DNA of 64,000 nucleotides from JAIEPM01 sp964546815 (GCA_964546815.1 CAZJLR010000015.1:60513-124512); one strand, 5' to 3'. Shown: positions 9,614 to 20,900, counted from the stretch's first letter. The notes: generated from the sequence alone by a model not told the origin. Made by a program: numbers and translations.

Positions 9614-9868
9614 GTAGAACTCCTTCGCCAAAAAGCAAGTTCATTATAACTCGCGTGTTACTCGATGAAGAAAACGCAAAAGGGTTGCAAAGACATTTTC
9701 CGCTTTACAACACGCAATCCGAAAGCGGGAAAACATCGGCTTCTTGACGCAAATGCCAAGCAATAGAATTAAGGAACCGGATATAGCATTTATCGTCTAT
9801 TGCCTGGTGACAAGAGATATATTCTTGCTAAAATTGGTTAACCTTAATTCAAAAAGGATAAGAAGCGA

Positions 9869-10285
9869 ATGGAAAAGGTAGTACATACTGCTGACAACCA
9901 GGGCGCTTGGACTATTGTCTCCGATGACAGTTGCCCAGTCGTTCGTTTCTTGACGCGCATCGTCAAATCATCAGACAGACGCCATTTTTTCCAGTTCATC
10001 GGCAGGGAAAACAATGACGAGCAATCGCGCAATCTCCTCAACGAATTAGGCAGCAGCAACTGGAGCCTATTGCTCATCAATGACAATGGCGAGCGTATGC
10101 ATGGTCCTGACGCTATTCCATTTATTTTGAAAAACCTTCCTTCAGGGCGCCTGGCTTGCGTCGCCTATCTAATTCCGGGCACAATGCTGGTTACTAAACA
10201 GCTCTATTTTTATGTGTCTCGCAATCGCAAAAAGATTGCCACACTCAACGTCGCGCCCCACAAAACAGACAAAATCAGCGCGTAA
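9869..10285 (+). CDS. DCC-type (DUF393, YuxK-like) thiol-disulfide oxidoreductase-like protein with altered active site
   Basis: 138 residues. The DUF393/DCC fold is suggested by the order FDG-like start (here DDSCPVVRFLTR), RRHFFQFIG, SSNWSLLLINDNGERMHGPDAI, then LIPGTMLVTKQLYFYVSRNRK, matching the family's C-terminal IP..(R/T)..Y...ARNR pattern. The usual DGxCxxC motif has become DDSCPVV, so only one of the two active-site cysteines remains. A ribosome binding site AAGGATAAG precedes the ATG. Either a non-redox relative or a single-Cys enzyme. Confidence 0.6.
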   Translation: MEKVVHTADNQGAWTIVSDDSCPVVRFLTRIVKSSDRRHFFQFIGRENNDEQSRNLLNELGSSNWSLLLINDNGERMHGPDAIPFILKNLPSGRLACVAYLIPGTMLVTKQLYFYVSRNRKKIATLNVAPHKTDKISA

Positions 10286-10353
10286 TTTTTTGGACAGTTT
10301 CAAATGGCTTCCTGAAGTAAAATAGCAGGCGTTGAGCCCAACGGTTGGCGCCC

Positions 10354-11451
10354 ATGACTGCGACAGAAACTACGCCAGTTCGCAAAATAATCCACGTAGA
10401 CATGGACGCATTTTTCGCGTCTGTCGAACAACGCGACGAGCCGGCATATCGGGGCAAGCCAGTAGTGGTGGGCGGTTTACCCGAAAACCGCGGCGTTGTA
10501 GCGGCAGCAAGTTATGAAGCAAGGGCATTCGGAATCTTTTCGGCTATGCCGGCTCGAAGCGCGGCCCAACGTTGTCCACAACTTATTTTCATTCGCCCAC
10601 GCTTTGAAGTATATAAAAGCGTGTCACAACAAATTCGCGAAATCTTCTTTGAATATACCGACCTGGTAGAGCCGCTATCATTGGACGAAGCATATCTTGA
10701 TGTCACGACAAACAAGAAAGGCATGAATTCAGCGACTTTAATTGCAAAGGAAATAAAAGAGCGCATCTTCGAAGAAACACGCTTAACAGCATCCGCAGGC
10801 ATTTCCATCAACAAATTTCTGGCAAAAACAGCATCTGGAATGAAAAAGCCCAACGGACTTTGCCTGATTACCCCAGACAAAGCCGAGGCTTTTGTAGAAA
10901 CTCTTCCCATTGAAAAATTTTATGGAATAGGCAAAGTAACAGCCGAAAAGATGCGCGGGTTAAACATTCACAACGGCGCAGACTTGAAAAATTGGACCGA
11001 ACCGGCCCTTGTCGAAAGGTTCGGCAAAGTGGGAAGATTCTACTACCAGATCGCTAGAGGTCAGGATGATCGCATGGTAGAACCCAATCGCATTTGCAAA
11101 TCTATTGGCGCAGAAGAAAGCTTCGCAGTTGACCTGGTCGAACGTCGCGATATGCTGGCTGCACTTGCAGAAATAGCGGTGACAGTCAAAAGGCGATTGG
11201 ATGAAAGCCGCACTGGGGCTCGCACCGTGACACTCAAAGTAAAGTACGCAGACTACAAGCAAGTGACGCGCAGCCGCACCCTCACAGAGTCGGTGCAAGA
11301 CGAAGAAACAATACTCGATATAGCAATAGAATTGCTTGACGACACCGAAGTTTTGAAACGTCGCGCGCGCCTTCTTGGTATTTCTCTTTCCAATCTCGAC
11401 TCTGAAAGAGACGACAACGACTTCAAACAACTCACCATCAACCTTGGCTGA
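10354..11451 (+). CDS. dinB: DNA polymerase IV (Y-family)
   Basis: Error-prone Y-family translesion polymerase, 365 residues from the ATG at 10354 (a TTG at 10345 is also in frame). Catalytic acidic residues are in HVDMDAFFASVE near the N-terminus and SLDEAYLD about 100 residues later; the steric region, thumb helix-hairpin-helix (FYGIGKVTAEKM) and little-finger domain are present. No terminal beta-clamp QLxLF motif is obvious in the last residues (FKQLTINLG). No LexA-type box could be assigned by eye. Confidence 0.95.
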   Translation: MTATETTPVRKIIHVDMDAFFASVEQRDEPAYRGKPVVVGGLPENRGVVAAASYEARAFGIFSAMPARSAAQRCPQLIFIRPRFEVYKSVSQQIREIFFEYTDLVEPLSLDEAYLDVTTNKKGMNSATLIAKEIKERIFEETRLTASAGISINKFLAKTASGMKKPNGLCLITPDKAEAFVETLPIEKFYGIGKVTAEKMRGLNIHNGADLKNWTEPALVERFGKVGRFYYQIARGQDDRMVEPNRICKSIGAEESFAVDLVERRDMLAALAEIAVTVKRRLDESRTGARTVTLKVKYADYKQVTRSRTLTESVQDEETILDIAIELLDDTEVLKRRARLLGISLSNLDSERDDNDFKQLTINLG

Positions 11452-11545
11452 ACAGCTTCTCGAAAGATGCTGCATGCGTTTATGGGATTATATTCCTTGT
11501 ATAATTTGCTCAGCGCAAAACATTCCATCTCAAATTCGGTGACCA

Positions 11546-12463
11546 GTGCAAATTTTCAACCCGAGCAAGACACGACTTGCCACAGTGCTTTCTCTGCTTG
11601 CATTGAGTATTTTGCTGCCAATTGGAGAAGGACAAAGCGCAAGAGCGCAGCGGGCACAGGAACAAGAACAACAGCAACAACAACAGCCCAGCACATTTCT
11701 CAAAGGCTCAGCCGACGAATACTCGGTAATAAGCAAGCCACTTGACCCTCTTCTATGGCCAGGCAACAATTTTGACAAAGACGCAGCCCGCTCGTTGCTT
11801 TACGACCAATCAAAAGAATCGAGCATCTGGAAAAGAATTCCAGAATGGCAAGCGGGCAACTGGGAAATCAACCAGGCAGTCAACACTAAAGCAGTGAAAT
11901 ATGTAAACGGTGTGCCTGTTGAAGTGACACCACTGGGCGTGCATAAAGCAGCCGCAATCTTCACTAAAGGAATGGAACGCGACCGCAAAGGCGACATCTG
12001 GCACTGGTTTCAGTCAGACTATTGGACAGAGACAGATCAAGGCAGCGACAAAGCAGTTTCCTACATTTTATTTTCCTCGCCGGGACAAGCGAGCGACTGC
12101 GATTTCTATGCAGAAGCAGTAGAATTCAAAGTCAACAAAGCAACTAACATAATCGGCTCTGTAAGGCGCTCTCGCCAGTGGACAAGATATATCAATCTTG
12201 GCAAAGACAGTATGAAAGAAGAAAGCATTCGCTCAAACTTTGATCAACAAGGCAGTCCCACTGCCACCACATGGAATTCTGCGCTAGACAAACGTAGCGC
12301 TCCATTTACTGCATACGAAAAAGACTTCGCAGCAAACAAAGAAATGCAAACTAGCTTTCAATCTTATTTGCGCAAACACGGGTTGGAGAGCTTGATTCCA
12401 GGCAGTACCGCAGCACCTAAAGCAGACGCCGCAAAAAAACCTGCCGCGAAAGTTTCACATTAG
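11546..12463 (+). CDS. Exported protein of unknown function with polyglutamine tract
   Basis: A GTG-started 305-residue protein with a signal peptide (positive N-terminus, LATVLSLLALSILLPI, cleavage near ARA). A Gln-rich run follows immediately (EQEQQQQQQ). The body is globular, rich in Trp and charged residues, and ends in an Ala/Lys-rich tail. No family recognised. Its end overlaps that of the convergent bestrophin gene by 9 bases. Confidence 0.7.
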   Translation: MQIFNPSKTRLATVLSLLALSILLPIGEGQSARAQRAQEQEQQQQQQPSTFLKGSADEYSVISKPLDPLLWPGNNFDKDAARSLLYDQSKESSIWKRIPEWQAGNWEINQAVNTKAVKYVNGVPVEVTPLGVHKAAAIFTKGMERDRKGDIWHWFQSDYWTETDQGSDKAVSYILFSSPGQASDCDFYAEAVEFKVNKATNIIGSVRRSRQWTRYINLGKDSMKEESIRSNFDQQGSPTATTWNSALDKRSAPFTAYEKDFAANKEMQTSFQSYLRKHGLESLIPGSTAAPKADAAKKPAAKVSH

Positions 12464-13462
12464 AATGCCCTGTTTGGGTGTGAGTCTTTCTGGAATATTT
12501 TCTTCTCGCAGCATTGACTTCAAATCAATTTCAATGTCTCGACAAATACTGGTCATGGGAACATCGTTTAAGCCGTTCTCAAACGGGTTTTCGCTAGAGT
12601 CGCCAACCTTCTCCATTGTGTAAAAAATCCAGGAAATGAGAACACTAATTGGCACAACAAGCCAAACAAGTGCAGGATCGTTTTTCTCAAAATCGTTTAC
12701 CAATGAAAATGGCAACAGCGTAGTAAAAATAAAAACGAAAACGCCACTAAACGAAGCATACTGCCGAGGAAAGGGAAAACGATTAATGCGTTCTGCCGCA
12801 GATTGTTGCTGGCTGCAGGCCTGCAATATATCGAGCAACTTAGAGTACTCGTCTGTAGACATGCCGAGTGATTTCAAAGCATGTAGATCACTAATTTGTT
12901 TTGTTAGAAGAACTGCACTCATATTATTTGATGAAAGAACTTCAGCAGCTTCTGCCTCTGGAATAAAGCTCAATAGAAGTTGCTTTAGCTCAGTGCTCTG
13001 GTGCGCGTCGTGTTTATCAACGATTTGAACTTGAGATATCTGTCCGGCATCGAGTTGGTCAAAAACATTTTCGCCGCGCAACTCACATCTTAAACAATTT
13101 GCCCATGCTATTTGCCTATAAACGAGACGATGAGACATCAAAAGATTTTGCTCGTGACCTGATTCGTCTAAGACCTTAGATTGAGTAAGAAGCATCGCCC
13201 AAAAACGGCTCAAATGCTCTATTTCAGCCCAGATTTTCCTGGCTTCCCAGAGGCGCTCATATGAGGCATTGTTTTTGAAACCAACGTAAAAAGCAACCGC
13301 CGTACCAATGGTTGCAACCGGCAAAAAAGGAATCGCCAGAGCTGTCCATTTCCAGTAAATATATGATACGTAGGCAAATACGCCCAGCACTGTGAAGTAC
13401 AAAACTGGTATGCGCGAGAAGAACCAAACTATCTTCGGCGAAACATCTTTGCGTATGTACAC
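12455..13462 (-). CDS. Bestrophin-family (UPF0187) chloride channel-like protein
   Basis: A 335-residue membrane protein with the bacterial bestrophin pattern: WFFSRIPVLYFTVLGVF helix, then VGFKNNASYERLWEARKIW, the highly conserved RxNxxYxRWxEAR-like segment, and later helices FPFPRQYASFSGVF and VNDFEKNDPALVWLVVP with the conserved PF region and DLKSML tail. These proteins form pentameric anion (or in some bacteria cation) channels in the inner membrane. Divergent from the following kinase gene. Confidence 0.88.
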   Translation of the reverse strand: MYIRKDVSPKIVWFFSRIPVLYFTVLGVFAYVSYIYWKWTALAIPFLPVATIGTAVAFYVGFKNNASYERLWEARKIWAEIEHLSRFWAMLLTQSKVLDESGHEQNLLMSHRLVYRQIAWANCLRCELRGENVFDQLDAGQISQVQIVDKHDAHQSTELKQLLLSFIPEAEAAEVLSSNNMSAVLLTKQISDLHALKSLGMSTDEYSKLLDILQACSQQQSAAERINRFPFPRQYASFSGVFVFIFTTLLPFSLVNDFEKNDPALVWLVVPISVLISWIFYTMEKVGDSSENPFENGLNDVPMTSICRDIEIDLKSMLREENIPERLTPKQGILM

Positions 13463-13641
13463 AAAATCGACCCCTACTCAAACTTCTTCCAGGCACAAGC
13501 ATATCGCATTTTGGAAGATTCGCTAGCTTCTGCTTCACGGGTTTCAAAGCTGTTCAGAGTAGCTGGAATTGAGACTGAGATTGAAACTTCCTGAAAGGGT
13601 ATAAGTCATTTTAGACTCTTTAATGCCTCGGAAAAAATCAA

Positions 13642-15105
13642 ATGGCTGAATTGCCTGAGCCAGGTTCAATCTGGGAAGATCGTTACGAAATCATAGAATT
13701 GTTGGGATCAGGCGCATACGGTTCTGTATTTAAAGCGCAACAGATCGACGCCAAACGCCCTATTGCGTTGAAAATTTTCAACTCCCAATTAGCTGAAGAT
13801 GATGAGTTTAAGGCTAGGTTTTTGCGAGAGGCTAAAACTCTAAGCAAGTTATCCCACTTTAACATCGTTAATTGCTATCACGCGGGAATATCAAACAGCG
13901 GTCACCCCTATCTTGCTATGGAGTTGCTGAAAGGATCCACCTTACGCAAAATCCTGAATGAACGCAGACGACTGCCCGTACTGCAAGCTTTGAAGATGAT
14001 TCATGCTTGCGCCGGAGCCTTAGCCTACGTGCACAAAGAGGGAATTGTGCACCGCGACCTGAAGCCAGAAAACATAATAGTTACGCAGCAGCCGGAACCG
14101 GATACAGTGAAACTGATAGATTTTGGATTGGCTCGAGTTTTTGACGCCAATGCCCAAAAACTTACGAGAACCGGCACTTTGATTGGATCACCCTTCTATA
14201 TGAGTCCCGAACAATGCGAAGGGAAAGCTGTCGATCACCGCTCGGACGTTTACTCGCTTTGCGTAATTCTGTTTGAAATGCTAACAGGCAGCAAGCCCTT
14301 TGATGCCGACAATGCCATAGGTCTGATGTATAAGCATTTGAATGAGCCAATTCCACAGATAAGTCCGCATGCCGGAAATCATTACTGCCCCGAATTGAAT
14401 GAGCTAATTTCTCATGGTTTGGCTAAAAATCCCTCGTCTCGTTTTCAAAATATGGATGAACTTATTAACGCAATCGAGGTGATTCAAGACCAACTAGCGG
14501 GCGTCTCTCCTCATGAAACTCCGGCTTACTCTGGTACTTTCATTAACCTGCAAAAAAATGAAAAGCATCAGAACGTTGATAGCCCTGGGCTTATAATCGG
14601 ACTCCTTGTCCTTTTAGGACTACCGTTACCTTTCCTGATTGTGAATCTTGTTATGGGTGATTGGGTAAGCATAAAACACATTTTCCAAAATTCCTTGTGG
14701 AACTTGCTATTGTGCCTGCCATTTTTTTACGGCTCACATATGCGATGCAGAGGGGGAAGTGTCAATCTATTTTGGAGTTTATTGATTCTTTGTACTCGCA
14801 TTTATTGGGAATATAACCCTGCCTGGATTCTTCTGACCTTTGCGCTCTGGTGCTTCGTTGCCTATCGAGTTGCTATCGAGATAAACAGGAAAAACAAGCT
14901 CACCGATCTTGCAATAATGAGTTTAGAAGGCATTACTGAAACTGCGGAATTGCAACGTATTGTCCGAGCAATAATGAGTGATCCAAACTTAAATCGTTTT
15001 CGTTTCGAATCAATCGTGAAAGCACGCAGCAAAGAAGCTCAAAAAACGCTAAAACAACTGCAAATACAGGACGAGCAAAACGACAACAAAATTGCCGGTA
15101 ATTGA
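13642..15105 (+). CDS. Hanks-type Ser/Thr protein kinase with C-terminal membrane helices
   Basis: Residues about 12-280 are a eukaryotic-like kinase domain: Gly-rich loop LLGSGAYGSV, Lys in IALKIF, catalytic loop VHRDLKPENI, LIDFGLARV and the MSPEQCEG activation segment end, so catalytic residues are intact. The C-terminal 190 residues contain three to four hydrophobic spans (near 315-340, 350-365 and 375-415) followed by a charged cytoplasmic tail, an arrangement without an extracellular sensor domain. First of three such kinases in the window. Targets are unknown. Confidence 0.92.
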   Translation: MAELPEPGSIWEDRYEIIELLGSGAYGSVFKAQQIDAKRPIALKIFNSQLAEDDEFKARFLREAKTLSKLSHFNIVNCYHAGISNSGHPYLAMELLKGSTLRKILNERRRLPVLQALKMIHACAGALAYVHKEGIVHRDLKPENIIVTQQPEPDTVKLIDFGLARVFDANAQKLTRTGTLIGSPFYMSPEQCEGKAVDHRSDVYSLCVILFEMLTGSKPFDADNAIGLMYKHLNEPIPQISPHAGNHYCPELNELISHGLAKNPSSRFQNMDELINAIEVIQDQLAGVSPHETPAYSGTFINLQKNEKHQNVDSPGLIIGLLVLLGLPLPFLIVNLVMGDWVSIKHIFQNSLWNLLLCLPFFYGSHMRCRGGSVNLFWSLLILCTRIYWEYNPAWILLTFALWCFVAYRVAIEINRKNKLTDLAIMSLEGITETAELQRIVRAIMSDPNLNRFRFESIVKARSKEAQKTLKQLQIQDEQNDNKIAGN

Positions 15106-15129
15106 AGCCATGACCGCAGCTCCGCCAAT

Positions 15130-15213
15130 TTGATTGAATTGCAATCAATGCTATCAGAACGGTAATATTGATATCAACTCCAAAGCAGACTGGAAGCCTG
15201 CGCCCCCAGGGCT
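15130..15213. repeat. Short hairpin and dispersed GC-rich repeat after the kinase
   Basis: A TTGATTG/CAATCAA hairpin (15130-15148) has no T-tract, so it is at best a weak terminator. The 29 bp at 15185-15213, containing TGGAAGCCTGCGCCCCCAGG, match 26176-26204 inside the MITE-like element with few changes. Confidence 0.6.
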
Positions 15214-15234
15214 ATCGCTGTTTTAGCAGTAGCT

Positions 15235-17709
15235 TTAGTTGGCGGGGGCGGAGGCGGCGGCTACTGGCTCGCGAGGGGCGTTGTCGAATTCCAGGCGCAC
15301 TTTGAATTCGGGGTTGAGAACTAAGCGGGCATCGTATGTTCCATTGCCTGATTTTTTCTGGAAACCGCGGATAACTTCAGTGCGTCCATTGGTGACGAGC
15401 TCTTTGATTTGTTCATCGCTGAGCTCTTTTCCATAGGTTTCTCGCCACAATGAGAATGTGCAGCCTTCCTTCCAGCGATTGCATCCTGCACCCCGCTGGG
15501 TTTTGCGCACGCTGCCTTCCTTGCACTGCGGGCAGACACCATAGGAGGTATCATCAACAGTGTTGGCAAATTCAAGCTTAACTTTGAATTCTTCATTTAG
15601 CACAAGGGCAGCATCATAAGTGGAAGTGCCAGCCTTGTTCTTGAAGCCTTTCAAAACCTTTGTACGACCTTTTTCTACAAGATCTGTAATTTCTTCATCG
15701 CTCAACTCTTTACCGCTAATATCTCGCCAAACTGAAAAAGTACATCCTTCCTTCCAGCGATTGCAGCCGGCTCCCTTTGGAGTAAAGCGGACGAGACCTT
15801 CCTTACACTGCGGGCAGGCACAAATGCTCTTACCTACTGAAGCAGCCGCACCACCTGATTGAGTTACATCAGGCAGAATACGACGCACAAAACCGGCGAT
15901 ATCACTTTCAAATGTATTGAGTTGCAACTTTCCGTCTTGCATATCGGCGAGCTGTTGTTCCCACGAAGCGGTTAGCGCGATGTCCTTCAAGTCAGAGTGA
16001 ACCTGTGCGATTAAAGCCTTACCTTTTTCAGTTGGAACGAGAGCCTTTTTCAATCGCTCTACATAGCCCGTCTGCAACAGTCTTTCGATGATTGCAGCGC
16101 GAGTTGCAGGTGTGCCCAAGCCGCGTTGCTTCATGTAAGCGGCGAGGTCTTCATCATCAAGCTCGCGTCCGGCATTTTTCATGGCAGTAAGCAACGAAGA
16201 ATCATCATATGGTTTTGGAGCAGTTGTTTTTCCGTCTTTAATTTCAGCTTTCTTTTTCGGCACTTGTTGATCTTTAGCAAGTGGTGGCAATTGCTGAGAT
16301 TCTTCAGCAGCTTCTTTGTCCTTATCTTTGCCTTTCTTAGCCGGCTCTGCAGCTTTAGGTTCTAAGATGGTCCAACCCAGGTCTTTAATCACGACGCCGC
16401 GAGCACGGAATGAATGTTCATCGATTCCAATAATTGCAGTTGTTTCGTCACGTACTTCTGCAGGCAAAAATATAGCCATAAATCGCGTCGCTACAAGCTG
16501 ATAGATATTGCTCTGTTTTTCAGGCAGGTTTGCAGGTAGCGCCTTGGGAGTTGGAATAATAGCGTGGTGGTCTGTAAGCTTCGCATCGTCAACATAACTC
16601 TTGCCGAGAAGCGGGCGCAACAATGCTGCGGTGATTTTTCCAGCTTCGATAGATTCATTTTTGAATGCATCGAGAACTTTCTTTGTTGCAAGTGAAGACT
16701 TGAGCACAGAGGTCAAAATACCTGGTAGCTCTTCAACCATATCGTTAGACAAATGGCGAGACTCAGTACGTGGATAGGAGAGCAATTTGTGCTCTTCGTA
16801 TAAGTTTTGCGCGATGTCCAATGTTTCTTGAGCTGTATAGCCAAAGCGCTTGTTTGCGTCCTTTTGCAGGGTAAGCAAGTCATACAGTCCCGGCGCTTTT
16901 GTCTTCTTTTCGGAAGTGATAACAGACAAAACAGTGCCGTGAGTATGCGGAGTGATTGTCGCCAAGATTGCCTGTGCGACAGCCTTGTCGTTTAGTCTTG
17001 TCTGAGGCTCATCACCTGGAGTGATGTAGCGTGCCACAAAACCGGGTTCAAAAGTAACCAGTACTTCGGAAAACTGCGCAGCTTTGAAATTATCAATTTG
17101 ATTTTGGCGCTCGACGATTAGCGCTAGAGTTGGAGTTTGAACTCGACCTATGGTGCAAAGCTGACGGTTGATTGCGGTATACGCCCGCGTGAAATTCAAG
17201 CCCACAATCCAGTCTGCGTGCGCCCGACCAGTAGCTGCGTTAGCAAGATTATCAAACTCTTTTGCAGACTTTAGTTTATTGAATCCTTCTTTAATTGCTT
17301 CGGCTGTTAGAGAGCTAATCCACAATCTTTCTACAGGTTTATCGCAGCCGGTAAGCATATAAATCAAACGAAAAATGTGCTCACCTTCGCGCCCCGCGTC
17401 TGTTGCGCAGATGATGTTTGAAGTAGACGCGTCTTGAAATAGTTTTTTGATTACACCAAATTGCTGCGAAGCTTTGTCTGCAATTCGGTACTTCCAATCT
17501 TCCGGAATCATTGGCAGTTGTTCAACTCGCCAGGGGCTTCCCCAGGCAGGATTCATCGTTTCTGGCTCGCCTATTGTCACCAAATGCCCAAAGGCGTAAG
17601 TGACTGCGTAGTCATTACCTTCAAAATAGCCGTCTTTTTTGGTGTTAGCCCCAAGAACAGAGGCTATGTCACGAGCTACCGATGGTTTTTCAGCCAGCAC
17701 AACTTTCAT
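15235..17709 (-). CDS. topB: DNA topoisomerase III
   Basis: Type IA topoisomerase, 824 residues from the ATG at 17709, which has an AGAGGAA ribosome binding site 7 bases upstream; the frame runs 31 codons further but without a better start. The Toprim domain begins MKVVLAEKPSVARDI and includes the metal-binding ATDAGREGEHI; the catalytic tyrosine is in LLSYPRTESRHLS. An acidic, Lys-rich insert interrupts the central part. The C-terminus carries two tandem copies of an 80-residue topoisomerase C-terminal repeat (CPQCKEG...GAGCNRWKEGCTFS...W), each with Cys pairs. Acts on single-stranded or decatenation substrates. Confidence 0.95.
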   Translation of the reverse strand: MKVVLAEKPSVARDIASVLGANTKKDGYFEGNDYAVTYAFGHLVTIGEPETMNPAWGSPWRVEQLPMIPEDWKYRIADKASQQFGVIKKLFQDASTSNIICATDAGREGEHIFRLIYMLTGCDKPVERLWISSLTAEAIKEGFNKLKSAKEFDNLANAATGRAHADWIVGLNFTRAYTAINRQLCTIGRVQTPTLALIVERQNQIDNFKAAQFSEVLVTFEPGFVARYITPGDEPQTRLNDKAVAQAILATITPHTHGTVLSVITSEKKTKAPGLYDLLTLQKDANKRFGYTAQETLDIAQNLYEEHKLLSYPRTESRHLSNDMVEELPGILTSVLKSSLATKKVLDAFKNESIEAGKITAALLRPLLGKSYVDDAKLTDHHAIIPTPKALPANLPEKQSNIYQLVATRFMAIFLPAEVRDETTAIIGIDEHSFRARGVVIKDLGWTILEPKAAEPAKKGKDKDKEAAEESQQLPPLAKDQQVPKKKAEIKDGKTTAPKPYDDSSLLTAMKNAGRELDDEDLAAYMKQRGLGTPATRAAIIERLLQTGYVERLKKALVPTEKGKALIAQVHSDLKDIALTASWEQQLADMQDGKLQLNTFESDIAGFVRRILPDVTQSGGAAASVGKSICACPQCKEGLVRFTPKGAGCNRWKEGCTFSVWRDISGKELSDEEITDLVEKGRTKVLKGFKNKAGTSTYDAALVLNEEFKVKLEFANTVDDTSYGVCPQCKEGSVRKTQRGAGCNRWKEGCTFSLWRETYGKELSDEQIKELVTNGRTEVIRGFQKKSGNGTYDARLVLNPEFKVRLEFDNAPREPVAAASAPAN

Positions 17710-17935
17710 GCGCGAAATTCCTCTGCCAACAGATATGGAGTGGCGGTTATTCCTGTCCTTCAACGAATAATTAGTATACGATTTGCAACCTGTTTGAAAC
17801 AAAGGCGTTTATTAAGGTTGGCGAAAACACTGCAATTGAGAGCATTCCAAAAGATTAATTCACATGCTAAGAGCAAAAAAAACGAAAAAAGGATCCCAAA
17901 GCATATCCATCACTGATATTTATTGCGTTGGACAC

Positions 17936-20900
17936 TCAGAACTTTAGCGACTCAGCAGCCGACAATCGCCTCAGTTCTGGATAATGATCTCTGTTCAAAG
18001 TAATTTGCTCAACAAGATGGCTGTGCTTTGGACTCTTCTTTAATTCAGTCAGCAGCGCACCAATCCAGATATCTATGTCTTTAGGTTCGGTCAGGGCAAG
18101 TATCTGCTCTAGCGCCAATAAATAGTACTTTTCAGCGAGTTCAGGTTGCCCCTTCTGGTCATAAAGGACAGCACGTTGTTCTAATGCCAGTTTTGCAACA
18201 GACGGCTTGGCTACGCTGAGAAAAATTTTCGCAGATTGTTCAAAGTAAGGGTCTGCCTTGTCTAGTAGCCCAGCCTTCATGTACGCAGTCGCAATTACAC
18301 GCAAAGCCTCAGCTTGCGCCTCTTTGTCCATTCCGGTTGTATTAGCCAGAGCCTCGACCTTTTGCATGAGTGGACTTTTCCAGGCTTCTTTATCGGAGTA
18401 AAAAAGCTCTTGCGATAAAAGAAATAACTCCTGCGATGGATGCAGCTTGCATTCTTTACTTTTGAACAGCGCCAGGATTTCCTGGTAATACTTCAGCCCA
18501 GCCTCATTTCCAAAACTCCAGGCCATTTGATTACCGATTGCACGAATATTGTTTGAGAAAAGATTTGAATCAGCCAAAATTTCGTCATTGTTGCCTTTGC
18601 TCAGAATGTCGAAAATCTGCGATTTCAAAAACAGCGCTTTCTCTGCATTTGACTTTAACAAAGAAACATCGGACTCTAGCGCCATCATGTAAACCAGAAC
18701 ATCAAGCTTGACGGAAAACAAATCTTTTCTGCCCTTAATCATTTCAGCCATGCGGTTCCAGTAATCGTGCAATTCATCATTGCGCTTGTACTTTTCCAAG
18801 ACCCTAGCTAATTCACCAACGCTGCCTGCCTCATTAACCAGCGCCGGCATAGGCGATGCATCAATAAACGTATCGAGGTCAAAGCGCAAATCGCTGTTGC
18901 TCAAACTCTTTGTCTCAAGACCCAAATCTACGATTGGGGGCAAAAGCACTAGCTTAGGAATATAAGCACATTTCTTGTTCTTGACGAGAATTTCCAAACT
19001 CTCTTGCAAAAATGCCAATGCATCTTTGTACCGATGATTCACAATCAGGCAATTCGCAAGACGCAAGGCAACAGAACTGACTTGCAAAATAACGCCCTCA
19101 TCAGCTTTAGTGGACTCAGCCATAGACTCCAGGAGCTGCATCTTTGCGCTATTAAATTCAGCCTCATCGGGAAACTTTTTCTCCCATACAGAACAAACAA
19201 TGTCCAAGTATGTCATTTTATGACCAACATCAAAAATGTGGTTCTCGCGCATTACTTGCGAATATTTTCTGGAGACATCAGCAGCTTTATCCTTTTGGTT
19301 CATCTTCACGAAAACAGCATACAAACGCCCACTCGTATTGGTAATGAGATTCGCGCCCCCATCTCCAAAGTGAAAACCATTTTTTCCGAGCAACGCATCA
19401 AACTCATCTGCCGCTTTTTGAATGTCATCCAAACTGCCCAAGTCAGGATAATCTAAAGTCAACCAGATAAAGCTATCTAGAGCACTCAACCTGACTGCAT
19501 TAGCGGCGCTTTTCTTAGACATTTCATCACGGAATGCGCGAACAAACTCAAATGCACTCTTCTTGTGATCGAAATAGAACAACAAAACTGCGATGTTTCG
19601 CATCGCATATGAAAGCGTCGCAAAGCCATTATTCTCGCATTTGACCTCTGGCTGCTTAAGTTCTTTGAGCATTTCTCTAGCAAAACATTCGGCATCTTCA
19701 GCACTCAGCAGGGAAGGCCGCCTGGCAATATTTTTTGCAAGAACAGCAATTAGTTCTACCTTTAGTATGGGCGAAACTTTTCGCATCTCACTAATCATAT
19801 GTGGGCTTGAATGAAGAAATGACAGCACTTGTGGGCTGTTCCCATTCTTCCACAGCGAAGTATCGAGCTTTTCCAGTACATGAAGAAAAGCCGGGTAGCT
19901 CATCAATTGAATACAGCCGACAGCCTTTTGGTATTGCAAAAGATCAAAATAACACTCTGCCTCATAGCTCAAAACAAAATCTTCACCAGCTTCTTTTATA
20001 GACGGGAATTTTTTCCGCACTTTCGACAGAAAAGACAGACCTTTTGTCGCTAGCCCCTTCTTCGAATACAATGACAGCAACTCCCTGGTGCTTTCATAAA
20101 AGGGTCCACTCGGCACCAGCGTGACATCAAACATTTTATTCAAATATAACTCAGCCTTCTCTACATTTTCCTCCTGAGTGTAAATAAGAACAAACCGTGC
20201 ATAGGCGTCAATAAGATTCTCGCGCGTACTTAACGATGTATATTTTTTCTCCCAGCGATTCACCAGGACATCTACAGAAGAATAACCATATCGACTTCTG
20301 TATTTGATGAGCAAATCACCAATATCGACCGAATGCAGAGGAATATGAATACTCTCTGCCGGCGCCAGTTGCTCTCCAGATACGCCTACTTTTGCTTGCG
20401 GACGTTTTGTATAGACAAAGAACGCTATTACCAAAACCAATATGCAAGAAAGAAATGCCGCAATCACAAAGACCTTGCCTGCAATCTTTTTGCTGAGCAC
20501 ATCATTTTTACTGTCGTCCCAACCGTGCAAAGCAAACTTATCTGCGTATGACTCGAGAAGCCCATCACTCCATTCCGCATTTATAGCCGCAAGTAGTTCT
20601 TCACTCGATTGAAAACGCTTCAATGGCTCTTTTTGCAAACAGCGCAAAGCCAACAGTTTGTATTTAGCTTGTAAAGCCTTGTCTGGCCAGTCAAACTTGG
20701 GCTCAAGTGGATATTGATTTTGCTGTAAAAACAAAACCCCTATCAAATTTTCAGCATCCAAAGGTACACGTCCACAGAGAACCTCATAAAGTATGCAACC
20801 AAACGCATAGATATCAGAACGACTATCAACAGCGCCGCCCCTCGCCAGCTCAGGACTCATATACGGAGGGTTGCCTACCAGAAGCCCGGTCTTCGTGAGC

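Noticed and set aside
9555..9868. Fluoride riboswitch upstream of crcB
   Set aside because: The GG..GAUGG / CUGAUG pattern could not be fitted to the leader; the short coupled frame explains it better.
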